Of a DNA stretch of 59,106 nt, positions 16,306 through 24,732 are shown piece by piece. Position 1 is the stretch's first letter. Each line of letters begins with the position of its first letter. A program made the position numbers and the translations under genes. Below the pieces are notes generated by a model, which did no database searches, was not told the DNA's origin, and worked only from the letters and a program-made list of their open reading frames with translations. This DNA is from Deltaproteobacteria bacterium (lineage in GTDB: Bacteria > Desulfobacterota > Binatia > Bin18). Location of the stretch: the NCBI GenBank assembly GCA_016874775.1, contig VGTJ01000010.1, positions 1 through 59,106 on the forward strand, given 5' to 3'.

Positions 16306-17227
16306 CTTTCTGCTTTTTGCGCTTTCCTCATCCGCGTTCGCCGCGCCGTTCGTCTACGTGACCAACGAGAAATCTGATGATGTGACGGTGATAGATGCTG
16401 CGACTGATCAAGTGGTGACATCTATCAAAGTCGGCCAGCGTCCGCGCGGCGTCGTTGTGTCTCCTGACAACAAACGGGTCTACGTTTCCAATGGGAACTC
16501 GAATGATGTCTCTGTGATCGACACCAAGGCCAACAAAGTCGTGGGGAAAATAAAAGCTGGTGTTGATCCTGAAGGCATCGATATCACTGCGGACGGCAAG
16601 CGACTCTATGTTGTCAATGAGAATGGTGGCGAATTACTGGTCATCGACGCGAAAAGCAAAAAGATTCGCAAGAGAATTGCGACCGGTATTGAGCCTGAGA
16701 CCGTCATCCTTTCCCCCGATGGGAAACGTGCGTATGTGCCGAATGAGACATCATACGACGTGAATGTCGTTGATACTACCACCAATACGATATTGACTTC
16801 GATTAAGGTAGGGGAAAATCCGCGCGGTGTGGCTGTCTCACCAGATAATAAGCGCCTCTATGTCAGCAGTGAGCGGTCTGCTTCAGTCCATGTGGTTGAC
16901 ACTGAAACTAACACTGAGGTTGCCAAGATTCCGATGGGTGAACGTCCGGTGGGTATTGCCATTCTCCCTGATGGCCAGAAAATGTACGTTGCGCACGGAC
17001 GCTCGAAAGAAGTAAAAGTGGTCGACCTGACTACCAATACTGTCACCAAATCGATTCCCTTAGAAGGCGAACGGGCGTGGTGGGTAGCACTTACCCCCGA
17101 TGCTAAGAAGCTTTATGTCACTGTGGGACGTGCTAACACTGTTGCCGTCATCAACACCGAGACCGACACGGTTCTGACAACTATCTCCGTCGGTACTTTG
17201 CCGTGGGGAGTGGCAGTATCGCGATAA
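16271..17227 (+). CDS. YVTN beta-propeller protein of the PQQ cluster
   Basis: 318 residues from the ATG at 16271, or 342 from the ATG at 16199. The signal-peptide core (RATGYWLLATGFLLFALSSS...FA/AP) starts at 16271 and the extra 24 residues are heptad-repeat sequence, so the shorter form is preferred. Seven or so YVTN blades of about 42 residues follow, each with FVYVTNEKSDDVTVIDAATD-like and VGQRPRGVVVSPDNKRVYV-like halves. The protein should be a secreted seven-bladed propeller like the PQQ-dependent-catabolism-associated propeller proteins. Its role is unknown; binding or assembly of the periplasmic dehydrogenase system is inferred from position. Confidence 0.88.
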   Translation: MRATGYWLLATGFLLFALSSSAFAAPFVYVTNEKSDDVTVIDAATDQVVTSIKVGQRPRGVVVSPDNKRVYVSNGNSNDVSVIDTKANKVVGKIKAGVDPEGIDITADGKRLYVVNENGGELLVIDAKSKKIRKRIATGIEPETVILSPDGKRAYVPNETSYDVNVVDTTTNTILTSIKVGENPRGVAVSPDNKRLYVSSERSASVHVVDTETNTEVAKIPMGERPVGIAILPDGQKMYVAHGRSKEVKVVDLTTNTVTKSIPLEGERAWWVALTPDAKKLYVTVGRANTVAVINTETDTVLTTISVGTLPWGVAVSR

Positions 17228-17237
17228 CCGGCAGATA

Positions 17238-17269
17238 TAGGCCGGGATGAGCGAAGCATTTCCGGCCTA
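17238..17269. repeat. REP-like hairpin between convergent genes
   Basis: TAGGCCGG (17238-17245) and CCGGCCTA (17262-17269) form an 8-bp stem around GATGAGCGAAGCATTT. It lies 10 nt past the YVTN stop, between that gene and the convergent trpS. It resembles the GTAGGCCGG..CCGGCCTAC REP-type palindromes found in several bacterial genomes and could also end transcription. Confidence 0.6.
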
Positions 17270-17330
17270 CCCAAAGAGCTGATCGGTCAAAATGAGCCTT
17301 GCTGGTTCCCGGTACGGTGGCTACTGCAAT

Positions 17331-18308
17331 TCAGGACCACAATCCAACTCGCTGCCGGACTTCTTTCACTGTTTGTTGCGCAACCGCACGGGCTTTCTGC
17401 GCTCCCTGGCGAAGGATGTCTTCCACTTCTTTGGGATTCGCTTGCAATCGTTCACGCCGCTCGCGAATAGACTGTAAATGGGTGATCAGATTGTCAGCGA
17501 GAGCCTTCTTACAATCAAAGCAGCCAATTCCCGCCGTTGTACAGCCTGAGCGCACCCACTGAAGACGTTCCTCATCAGAAAAAAATGTGTGCAGCGTGTT
17601 GATATTGCACACATCGGGATTGCCTGGGTCTTTGCGACGCACGCGTGCGGGATCCGTGGCTGCTGTGGCGAGTTTCTGTCGAATACCGTCATCACCTTCA
17701 CCGAGAGCAATGGTATTGCCAATCGACTTCGACATTTTGGCTTGACCGTCGAGACCAAGAATCTTTGGTGTCGTCGATAGCAGCGCTTTGGGTTCAGCGA
17801 AATATTCTCCCCAGCGCCCGTTAAAGCGCCGCACGATCTCACGGGCGAGTTCCAGGTGCTGTAACTGATCTGCTCCGACGGGAACGACAGTTGCCTTGTA
17901 CAAAATGATATCCGCAGTCTGCAGTACCGGATAATCGAACAACCCCGCGTTGATGTTATCGACTTGTTTCTCTGATTTGTCTTTGAACTGCGTCATCCGC
18001 CCGAGGTCACCAAAAGGGGTGACAGTGTTGAGAATCCAGCATAACTCAGTGTGTTCTGGCACGCTGGATTGGACGAAGAGAACGGTTCGTTCGGGATCAA
18101 TGCCACACGCAAGGAGGTCGGTTGCCATTTCCAACGTGCGCTGGGTCAAGGTTTCAGGTTCGTAGTTTTGCGTGATCGCGTGATAATCGACGATGCAAAT
18201 GAAGCAGCGATATTGTTCTTGCAGAGTGACCCAGTTACGCACTGCGCCAAGATAGTTGCCCAGATGAAGTTCGCCGGACGGTTGAATGCCACTAAATACG
18301 GTTTCCAT
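17331..18308 (-). CDS. trpS: Tryptophanyl-tRNA synthetase
   Basis: 325 residues from the ATG at 18308, which has AAAGAGG upstream and starts METVFSGIQPSGELHLGNYLG as expected; a longer form would add 12 non-conserved residues. It is a class I synthetase with HLGN as the HIGH motif (from residue 15) and AKMSKSIGN as the KMSKS loop. It charges tRNA-Trp in the cytoplasm. The C-terminal anticodon-binding part (CFDCKKALADNLITHLQSIR) is complete. It lies 45 bp downstream of the amino-acid dehydrogenase gene on the same strand. Confidence 0.97.
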   Translation of the reverse strand: METVFSGIQPSGELHLGNYLGAVRNWVTLQEQYRCFICIVDYHAITQNYEPETLTQRTLEMATDLLACGIDPERTVLFVQSSVPEHTELCWILNTVTPFGDLGRMTQFKDKSEKQVDNINAGLFDYPVLQTADIILYKATVVPVGADQLQHLELAREIVRRFNGRWGEYFAEPKALLSTTPKILGLDGQAKMSKSIGNTIALGEGDDGIRQKLATAATDPARVRRKDPGNPDVCNINTLHTFFSDEERLQWVRSGCTTAGIGCFDCKKALADNLITHLQSIRERRERLQANPKEVEDILRQGAQKARAVAQQTVKEVRQRVGLWS

Positions 18309-18353
18309 AGCCTCTTTCTTATCCTTCGCGTCCGACTTGAGCAAGTTTTCAGC

Positions 18354-19511
18354 TTACTCCGCCAGAACTCTTCCCGTGGAAACTTTCTGTCGCCAGCGTT
18401 CTTGGCAAATTTGTATTGCTGCTTCGACAGGGGTGCAGTGATTGTCTCGACTGCGCGTGAGGACCAGTGTCGTGTTTGCCGTGATTCGTTCACTCACGGA
18501 GCGAAAGGCTGCAGCGACATCGAGGCCTTGGAGATCTGCTAGTGCAGCGAGGACACCGCCACCGTTGGCGACAAAGTCTGGTACGACTCCGACGCCGCGA
18601 GCCGATAATTGGTTCGCGATGGCGTTAGTGAAGGGAATATTCGCTCCAGGAGCGATCAGTCTTGCCTGGACTTTCTCGACATTCTTGGCAGTGATCACAT
18701 CAGGGCGAGCACCGGGGATAAGAATATCAACTGGGAGGGAGAACAGGCGGTTACATGAAAGCAACTTTCCGTGCGGGTAATGACATACTGCGTTGTCACC
18801 GTGCGTACGACGAAGTAAGAAAAGCTGCTCGATGTCTAAGCCCGCAGGATCATAGCGAGTACCAGCGATAGTCGAGACTGCGACTACTCGGGCTCCTGCG
18901 CGTGCGCAGAACCGTGCTGCACCGCCGCCAACTTTGCCGAACCCTTCGATAGCGACAGTCGCGCCCTGCATTGAGATACCGAAGAACCCTGCCGCGGCGC
19001 GAGCCGATTCAACAACACCGAAGCCGGTGAGTTGATCTTCGAGTGGGAGTCCATCAATGACTTGCTTGAGCAAACTTCCTGAACGCGGACGTGCCCCCTC
19101 TTGGTGCAACGATTGGAAGTCTTCCTCCGTCGTGCCCATATCAGTGCCAGCGAGATACATGCGCTGTTCAATAAACTGGTGTATCGCTGCGAGAAACGCA
19201 TTCCACACTGCTTGGCGATCTTGTGTAGTGGAGTCGTACCACACGCCAGCCTTTGCACCACCGCACTGCACTTCGAGCATCAGATACTTGTAGGTCATGG
19301 CTCGGGCGAGTCGTACCATCTCCATGAGTGATAAATCTGGCAGCATACGGATGCCACCAGCGCTGACGCCGAAGGCCGTAGTATCGATTACCAACACAGC
19401 GCGCATTTGCGAGATCGGATCATAAAAGGAGAAGATGCGCTCTGGGCCACTGGCATCTTGATAAGAGCGGAATGGATCGGTGGATACCGCACGTGAGCGA
19501 ACATTCGTCAT
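18354..19511 (-). CDS. Glu/Leu/Phe/Val dehydrogenase family protein
   Basis: 385 residues. The N-terminal dimerisation/substrate domain contains CGGAKAGVWYD with the conserved Lys of the catalytic lid. The C-terminal Rossmann domain has VAIEGFGKVGGGAARFCA (GxGxxG-like nucleotide motif), followed by VDILIPGARPDVITAKN and VPDFVANGGG, all diagnostic. It would deaminate an L-amino acid with NAD(P). The N-terminal half has ALVIDTTAFGVSAGGIRM rather than the strict glutamate dehydrogenase signature, so leucine/phenylalanine-type or divergent specificity is likely. No signal peptide. It is probably co-transcribed with trpS. Confidence 0.9.
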   Translation of the reverse strand: MTNVRSRAVSTDPFRSYQDASGPERIFSFYDPISQMRAVLVIDTTAFGVSAGGIRMLPDLSLMEMVRLARAMTYKYLMLEVQCGGAKAGVWYDSTTQDRQAVWNAFLAAIHQFIEQRMYLAGTDMGTTEEDFQSLHQEGARPRSGSLLKQVIDGLPLEDQLTGFGVVESARAAAGFFGISMQGATVAIEGFGKVGGGAARFCARAGARVVAVSTIAGTRYDPAGLDIEQLFLLRRTHGDNAVCHYPHGKLLSCNRLFSLPVDILIPGARPDVITAKNVEKVQARLIAPGANIPFTNAIANQLSARGVGVVPDFVANGGGVLAALADLQGLDVAAAFRSVSERITANTTLVLTRSRDNHCTPVEAAIQICQERWRQKVSTGRVLAE

Positions 19512-19635
19512 GGGCCATACTCCTTACGAGAGGGGATTATTCAGGATGATTGAGGGCACTGTCAAACGTGGGGACATGTGGTAGGTTCGGCCAGGTTTCG
19601 TCGTTGGTGGAAGTCATAGGATAGGAGCTTGTGTT

Positions 19636-20631
19636 ATGGCTGAGACAATAACAGCGGTTGTTGCTGAAGAAGTGGATGGAAAAACGCGTGCGACATTGAA
19701 AGAGATCGCAGTGAGCGACCTTCCTGCAGGAGATGTCACTGTCCGAGTTGCGTACTCAACGCTTAATTATAAAGATGGGTTGGCGGTGACTGGGACCGCG
19801 AAGATTGCCCGACGCTTGCCGATGGTGTGCGGCATTGATTTGGCGGGTACGGTCGAGGAGTCGAGTTCGGCAGAGTATAAACCTGGGGATCAAGTGCTGA
19901 TTACTGGTTGGGGACTAAGCGAGTCGCATTGGGGCGGATTTGCGCAAAAACAACGCGTGAAGTCGGAATGGCTAGTGCCAGTACCAAAAGAATTCTCACT
20001 GAAACAAGCGATGGCGATTGGTACAGCGGGATTTACCTCGATCCTGAGTGTGATGGCGCTCGAACACGCGGGAGTGAAACCGGGGGAACACGAAGTGATT
20101 GTCACTGGCGCTGCTGGTGGGGTTGGCAGTGTTGCGGTAGCGATTCTCGCCAAGCTCGGCTACAAAGTTGCCGCCTCGACTGGTCGCGCGGAACTGGGCG
20201 ATTATCTCAAGTCCCTAGGAGCGACAACAATTGTCGAACGTGCTGCACTAGAGAAACCGTCTGGTCGTCCACTTGACGCTGAGCGTTGGGCCGGTGGAAT
20301 CGATTCAGTTGGTGGTGAGACGCTTACGTCAGTCTTACGCGGTACACGCTATGGCGGTGCGGTGGCAGCATGTGGGCTGGCTGGCGGTGCAACTCTTCCT
20401 ACGTCTGTGTATCCGTTCATTCTGCGTGGGGTGAACTTGTTAGGGATCGATTCGGTGATGTGTCCCAAGCCGCAACGGCTAGATGGGTGGCGACGCTTAG
20501 CTCGTGATCTACCGATCGCTAAACTTGATGCGATGACGACCGTCGAGCCGATGTCAAAAGTGCCGGAACTTGGCCAAGCGATTCTCAAAGGGCAGGTACG
20601 TGGACGAGTCGTGATTGATGTGAACGCGTAG
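19636..20631 (+). CDS. YhdH/AcuI-type acrylyl-CoA reductase-like MDR oxidoreductase
   Basis: 331 residues, a zinc-free medium-chain dehydrogenase/reductase. Blocks typical of the YhdH/AcuI subfamily are YSTLNYKDGLAVTGTAKIAR, MVCGIDLAGTVEES, PGDQVLITGWGLSESHWGGF and AIGTAGFTSILSVMALE. The NADPH-binding motif is VTGAAGGVGSVAVAILAKLG, and it ends GQVRGRVVIDV. AcuI reduces acryloyl-CoA to propionyl-CoA with NADPH; the substrate here is inferred from family only. It sits divergently from the amino-acid dehydrogenase, with AGGATAGGAG close to the ATG. Confidence 0.93.
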   Translation: MAETITAVVAEEVDGKTRATLKEIAVSDLPAGDVTVRVAYSTLNYKDGLAVTGTAKIARRLPMVCGIDLAGTVEESSSAEYKPGDQVLITGWGLSESHWGGFAQKQRVKSEWLVPVPKEFSLKQAMAIGTAGFTSILSVMALEHAGVKPGEHEVIVTGAAGGVGSVAVAILAKLGYKVAASTGRAELGDYLKSLGATTIVERAALEKPSGRPLDAERWAGGIDSVGGETLTSVLRGTRYGGAVAACGLAGGATLPTSVYPFILRGVNLLGIDSVMCPKPQRLDGWRRLARDLPIAKLDAMTTVEPMSKVPELGQAILKGQVRGRVVIDVNA

Positions 20632-20641
20632 GAACAGGCTT

Positions 20642-20760
20642 TAGTACCGTGTCTCGCAAGTTCATTAACGGTGAAATCGTAGGGCACGTACCACGCGCCA
20701 GTCAGTTGGCGCGCTGCGCACGCCCTACAACTGCTCACGAAGTGATGAGACACGGTACTA
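20642..20760. repeat. 119-bp nested palindromic element (MITE-like)
   Basis: Perfect 14-bp terminal inverted repeats TAGTACCGTGTCTC (20642-20655) and GAGACACGGTACTA (20747-20760) enclose a second pair, GTAGGGC (20679-20685) with GCCCTAC (20722-20728), and a third, GCGCCA/TGGCGC (20695-20712). It starts 11 nt after the MDR stop and abuts a heptad hairpin. The architecture is that of a small non-autonomous mobile or folded element. No coding capacity. Confidence 0.88.
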
Positions 20761-20855
20761 GGCTTGAGGCTCTAGGCTTGAGGGAAGGAGTAAGACTCAG
20801 ACCTTTGAGCTGTTTCCGTCTTCTCTACAGCCTGAAGCCTAGAGCCTCAAGCCTG
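20759..20855. repeat. Heptad hairpin element
   Basis: The left arm TAGGCTTGAGGCTCTAGGCT.. (20759-20782) has a complementary right arm (CTGAAGCCTAGAGCCTCAAG.., about 20832-20855), with 22 of 24 positions pairing. The 50-nt centre is unrelated. Both arms show AGGCTN-type units with a spacing of about 7 bp. It ends 4 nt before the stop of the LLM gene, between two convergent genes. Confidence 0.85.
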
Positions 20856-20858
20856 TGC

Positions 20859-22004
20859 TTATCCAACCGCTCTGTTGATCGGAATCACTTTCTGTGCCCG
20901 AGGGGGACGAACGCCCATGTCTTCGAGCAATGGCAGGACTTTATCGATAAAATCGGCCATTTCCTCCTCAACGTGACGAAAAGTGAGACCCACAGCGTCG
21001 AGGCCCGCTTGTTGGAGTTGGGCTAATTTGCGGGCGACCTGCTCTGGCGTGCCGATCAATTTGGCGCTGCCGACACCAAGAACAACTGCAGCGAGCATCT
21101 GCTCTGGGGTACTACCTTGCCCGATGATGGAGGCGGCAGTGCCGATCGTTTGGCCAGTCAGCCCTTCGATCAACTCTTGTGCCGCAGCAAAGTCTCCTTG
21201 TGAAAGAATCTCGTCAGCCTCTTTCTCGGCTTGTGCTTCGGTCTCACGACACAAAACAAAGAGATAGGTGATAAACCGGACAGTGCGGCCATGTTTTGCG
21301 GCACGCGCGCGGACATCAGCAATTTCTGCGGCAACTTGTTGGGGCGTTACCGCACCGGTGAAATACCAGTCGCAGTAACGCGCAGTGAAATCTTTTCCGG
21401 CTGGAGAACTCCCTGCGTTATACAACGGTGGGAGATGGGCCGGTTTCGGATTGCTGATCCCCTGCTCGATCGTAAAATACTTGCCGCGGTGATTAAACCA
21501 GTCGGTTGTCCAGAATTTCTCCAACACTTCGACAAACTCCGCGGTTTGTTGGTAGCGTTCGTCGTGCGCGAGAAAGGGGATGTTCATCATCTCAAAGTCT
21601 TTGTGCGACCAACCACTAACGAGGTTTAAGCCCCACCGACCATTCGAGACTTGGTCGAGGGTTGAGCCCATCCGCGCGAGAACGCCGGGGTGGAGAAACG
21701 CGGTGTGGACCGTGGAAATAATTTTTATCTGTTTTGTGACCATAGCCAGTGCGGCGGCACTGGTGAGTGAGTCAAGCGAGGTTCCCCAAAAATCCGAAGG
21801 ACCAAACCCTCGTCCGCGTTGCGCCATGAAGAAGACTTCAAGGCCCGCACGATCCAGCATTTCTGCTACACGACGGTTGTAGTCGAAGGTCGGTTCTGTA
21901 CGCTGCTCGGCTTCGGAGACTAGCATGAAAGAGGACTTGCCTTGAGGCGGCATACACCCAATGGTTGGCGCAAACACACCAAGCTCAAGATGTCGATCTG
22001 CCAT
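20859..22004 (-). CDS. LLM-class flavin monooxygenase (RutA/SfnG/DMS-monooxygenase-like)
   Basis: 381 residues. It has the luciferase-like TIM-barrel fold: LELGVFAPTIG, then FMAQRGRGFGPSDFWGTSLD, ISTVHTAFLHPGVLARMGSTLD and the FMN-site signature RWGLNLVSGWSHKDFEMM, close to the NxVTGW motif of the RutA, SsuD and dimethylsulfide/dimethylsulfone monooxygenase group. The C-terminal part has GTPEQVARKLAQLQQAGLDAVGLTF. It probably uses FMNH2 from a separate reductase to oxygenate an organosulfur or nitrogen compound; the substrate is not readable. No reductase gene is adjacent. Confidence 0.88.
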   Translation of the reverse strand: MADRHLELGVFAPTIGCMPPQGKSSFMLVSEAEQRTEPTFDYNRRVAEMLDRAGLEVFFMAQRGRGFGPSDFWGTSLDSLTSAAALAMVTKQIKIISTVHTAFLHPGVLARMGSTLDQVSNGRWGLNLVSGWSHKDFEMMNIPFLAHDERYQQTAEFVEVLEKFWTTDWFNHRGKYFTIEQGISNPKPAHLPPLYNAGSSPAGKDFTARYCDWYFTGAVTPQQVAAEIADVRARAAKHGRTVRFITYLFVLCRETEAQAEKEADEILSQGDFAAAQELIEGLTGQTIGTAASIIGQGSTPEQMLAAVVLGVGSAKLIGTPEQVARKLAQLQQAGLDAVGLTFRHVEEEMADFIDKVLPLLEDMGVRPPRAQKVIPINRAVG

Positions 22005-22413
22005 AGTTTTTCCTCTCTCTGTTGTGGACGAGGACAGTCTACTAATTGTTACTTCTCAATCAGTGTACGCACACACAGAGTTGTTGTTTTCTCTCAGAAA
22101 ATTTTTGCCAATGTGACAAAGAACGTTTCTGCTGTCAAAGGTCTACGCTCCTGGCAAATAAAGTATGTATTCTCTCAAGAGTTGGCTTGCGGTGCAAATA
22201 CATTTCCCGTGTTTTTGCACGCGTTCAGCAAAAAGTGCGGTCTCATTTTTTGCCTAAATTTGAGCCCCGCTCGTCCCACATTTCCGCATTTTCCTATGCT
22301 ATACTCGCCTCGTTTGTGTTCTTCTTGCTCGTAAGCAGTTTGCAACTCGATAGTAGTCGTAAAGAGTGCGTTTGGTTGCTGGAGACAAGTCGGATAAGTT
22401 ATTGGCGTAGGGG
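22005..22413. other. 409-bp AT-rich intergenic region
   Basis: This gap lies upstream of the LLM gene at 20859-22004 and downstream of the one at 22414. It is richer in A and T than its neighbours, has several T-runs, and contains a TATACT at 22310-22315 without a convincing -35. I see no credible gene, tRNA or long repeat. It presumably holds the minus-strand promoter of the 20859 gene. Confidence 0.5.
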
Positions 22414-23301
22414 TTACTGGTGTTTCTCAATGGGGTCTTTGATTTCCTTGGTCAATTTTTCCATGTTGTCAATCATGGCAGTAACGTCTGCCTGAAAAGA
22501 GCGCGGCATAAACATCATACTGATACCGGCATCTTCATACTTCCTGACGTTCTCGATGGTGTAGGGGACACGGTTGTTGACATTAATAGAGAGAGGAAAG
22601 TCAGCAAAATTCTTCCCGGCCTTGGTGCACAAGTCGCGGAGGATTTTCGCTTTTTCTGTCACTTCCTCTGGGGTTTCCCACACCGCATGCCAGCCATCTC
22701 CACACTCCACTGCCCGCTTCAGAGCTGGACGCGAGTTACCGCCAAACCAAATGGGAGGATGCGGCTGCTGGCGGGGCTTGGGGGCGAATTTGATGCCAGT
22801 AAAGTCAAAGAACTTTCCGTGAAATTCTGGGTTCTCTTGTGTCCAGCAGGCTTTCATCGCCAACAGCGCTTCACGCGTTTGGGCGTCGCGGTCGCGCAGA
22901 TTTTGTCGCAATACCTGAAACTCTTCTTCCAACCATCCCACACCGACACCAAAAATAAAGCGACCACCAGACAGGACGTCGAGCGACGAGACAATTTTGG
23001 CCGTGACGATTGGGTCACGATACGGAACGATGAGGACACTCGTGCCCAGCTTGATCGTTTTGGTGACTGCTGCGGCATAACTGAGTACCGTCAACGGTTC
23101 GAGCAAGGGATTGGTGGGGTCTAAAGGCAATTTGCCGTCAGGAGAATAAGGATAGGCCGACTGCAAGTGCGTTGGAAAAACAATATGGTCACTTACCCAC
23201 AACGAATCGTATCCCAATTCTTCTGCTCGCCGAGCAACGCGAGCAATACTATCTCCTTCGATCATTTTTCCAGCAGCAACCAAATGTACGCCGAACCGCA
23301 T
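22414..23301 (-). CDS. LLM-class, probably F420-dependent oxidoreductase
   Basis: 295 residues from the ATG at 23301 (GGAAGGAGGAGG just upstream). It starts MRFGVHLVAAGKMIEGDSIA and continues ELGYDSLWVSDHIVFPTH, LGTSVLIVPYRDPIVTAKIV, LDVLSGGRFIFGVGVGWLEEEF and PHPPIWFGGNSRPALKRAVE. These are the standard blocks of the TIGR03619-type branch, usually assigned to coenzyme F420. Whether this organism makes F420 is not shown in the window. The physiological reaction is unknown. A 96-bp gap separates it from the methyltransferase gene on the same strand. Confidence 0.88.
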   Translation of the reverse strand: MRFGVHLVAAGKMIEGDSIARVARRAEELGYDSLWVSDHIVFPTHLQSAYPYSPDGKLPLDPTNPLLEPLTVLSYAAAVTKTIKLGTSVLIVPYRDPIVTAKIVSSLDVLSGGRFIFGVGVGWLEEEFQVLRQNLRDRDAQTREALLAMKACWTQENPEFHGKFFDFTGIKFAPKPRQQPHPPIWFGGNSRPALKRAVECGDGWHAVWETPEEVTEKAKILRDLCTKAGKNFADFPLSINVNNRVPYTIENVRKYEDAGISMMFMPRSFQADVTAMIDNMEKLTKEIKDPIEKHQ

Positions 23302-23397
23302 AGAGCCTCCTCCTTCCAGAGAGATACACACAAGTCGTTGTCTTCACCAAAAGAGACGAAGAGGTGGGGCACTAATCTCAGTCGGATAGATTGCACC

Positions 23398-23904
23398 TTA
23401 GCGTTCTTCGTCTCCCCACGAGGTACGATGAGGAAGCCAGCGAGGGACAGCACGTTGATAGGCCCGATAGTCGGGGCCAAATCGTCGGATCAACCGCGGC
23501 TCCTCAATGTGAACAACATAATAATGACTCATAATCGTCAGCGCGAGAGCATAGGTGCCAACGCTGACGGACGACAGCCACAGTGCTTCGCCAAACACCA
23601 TAACCAGTACGCCCAGCAGGATGGGGTGTTGAAGATACGCATAGGGACCTGCAACTACCAGCCGTTGCGTTCCTCTGCACATCAGAGGGGTACCACCTCC
23701 GCGTCGCATCAAGTAGTATGTGCCCGAGAAACTGATGGTAAGTCCGAGAGCAACCAGCACCACGCCACTGTAGGGCAACAGTGGTTGCAATGCCCCGCGT
23801 ATGAGAGCCTCCCAGCGGAGCATGTACGCTGGAGCGCACACCAAGAGCAGGGTCACGATGACAATCACAGACAGTGTCGAACGCACGAGCGAGAGCATGA
23901 TCAA
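23398..23904 (-). CDS. Isoprenylcysteine-methyltransferase-like membrane protein
   Basis: 168 residues with about four transmembrane segments (residues 7-27, 45-62, 92-112 and 115-130). The C-terminal half carries VAGPYAYLQHPILLG, then EEPRLIRRFGPDYRAYQRAVPRW, the SAM-binding signature of the ICMT/phospholipid-methyltransferase superfamily. It probably methylates a small or lipid substrate at the inner membrane; the target is unknown. Its ATG overlaps the stop of the upstream enoyl-CoA hydratase by 4 bp, so the two are translationally coupled. Confidence 0.88.
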   Translation of the reverse strand: MIMLSLVRSTLSVIVIVTLLLVCAPAYMLRWEALIRGALQPLLPYSGVVLVALGLTISFSGTYYLMRRGGGTPLMCRGTQRLVVAGPYAYLQHPILLGVLVMVFGEALWLSSVSVGTYALALTIMSHYYVVHIEEPRLIRRFGPDYRAYQRAVPRWLPHRTSWGDEER

Positions 23905-24671
23905 TGTCCACGAAAAAGCGGTTTGCGTTTTTCGAGCATGGCGAGAACTCCTTCTTTTGCGTCGGCGCTCTTGCGTGCCTGGCTGACGAGTTCATGGAGG
24001 TCACGGGCGTTGATCGTCTCACGTGGCGAGATTGCCCGTAGAATGACGGCTTTCATGCCTGCCAGTGAGAGAGGCGCATTGTCGGCAATCGTTCGTGCGA
24101 GGGCATAGGTCGTACTTTCAAGCTCACTGGGAGAGACAAGATGATGAATCATTCCAATTTCATAGGCTCGTTTCGCCTCAACTGGCTGACCGGTGAGCAA
24201 GATTTGTTTGGTGAACGCAGGCCCGATGATTTCGACCAATTTCTGCCCGAGTGGGAAAGGAACGATCAAGCCCAAACGAGCCAGGGGCATGCCGAACCGC
24301 GCAACCTCAGAGACCACACGCAGATCACAATGCAGGGCCAATTCGCAACCCCCGGCGAGCGCATCGCCCTGGACCATCGCAATGGTTGGATGACGCGACC
24401 GTTCAATCTGTTGGAAGATCTGCACAACGCCGGTTTCCGGGTCCGCGTCGGCTTGTTGTCGCGAACTGAGTTCGCGCAAGTCGATACCAGAGCAGAAGGC
24501 TTTTCCTTCTCCGCGGATGACGACAACACGAACTTCGGGATTGGTTTCCAACTGTTGAAACATCGTACGAAAGCCTTCAATCAGGGCGGTGTTGAGCGCA
24601 TTTCGTTTCTCTGGGCGATTCATCGTAATTGTGGCAATGCCATCTTGTACCGAGCACAGAATCTCCGACAT
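23901..24671 (-). CDS. Enoyl-CoA hydratase/isomerase family protein
   Basis: 256 residues from the ATG at 24671, supported by CGAAGGAGG upstream. Crotonase fold: ATITMNRPEKRNALN, GEGKAFCSGIDLRELSS (oxyanion-hole strand), VQGDALAGGCELALHCDLRV (second oxyanion loop) and the C-terminal AISPRETINARDLHELVSQARKSADAKEG. Gly replaces one of the two catalytic Glu positions by eye (GGCEL keeps one Glu), so hydratase activity is probable but not certain. It is coupled by a 4-bp overlap to a membrane methyltransferase, an unusual pairing. Confidence 0.92.
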   Translation of the reverse strand: MSEILCSVQDGIATITMNRPEKRNALNTALIEGFRTMFQQLETNPEVRVVVIRGEGKAFCSGIDLRELSSRQQADADPETGVVQIFQQIERSRHPTIAMVQGDALAGGCELALHCDLRVVSEVARFGMPLARLGLIVPFPLGQKLVEIIGPAFTKQILLTGQPVEAKRAYEIGMIHHLVSPSELESTTYALARTIADNAPLSLAGMKAVILRAISPRETINARDLHELVSQARKSADAKEGVLAMLEKRKPLFRGH

Positions 24672-24732
24672 GCTGAGCCTCCTTCGTAGACATGTGCGGC
24701 TCACCTAAGCTGTTTCTTATGGGGAGGTCAAG

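Noticed and set aside
17228-17330. A tRNA near trpS
   Set aside because: The gap has only a short REP-like hairpin; no cloverleaf or T-loop sequence.
22046-22495. A plus-strand 149-codon frame in the 22.0-22.4 kb gap
   Set aside because: It overlaps the end of the LLM gene antisense, is rich in Cys and Ser without pattern, and has no ribosome site.
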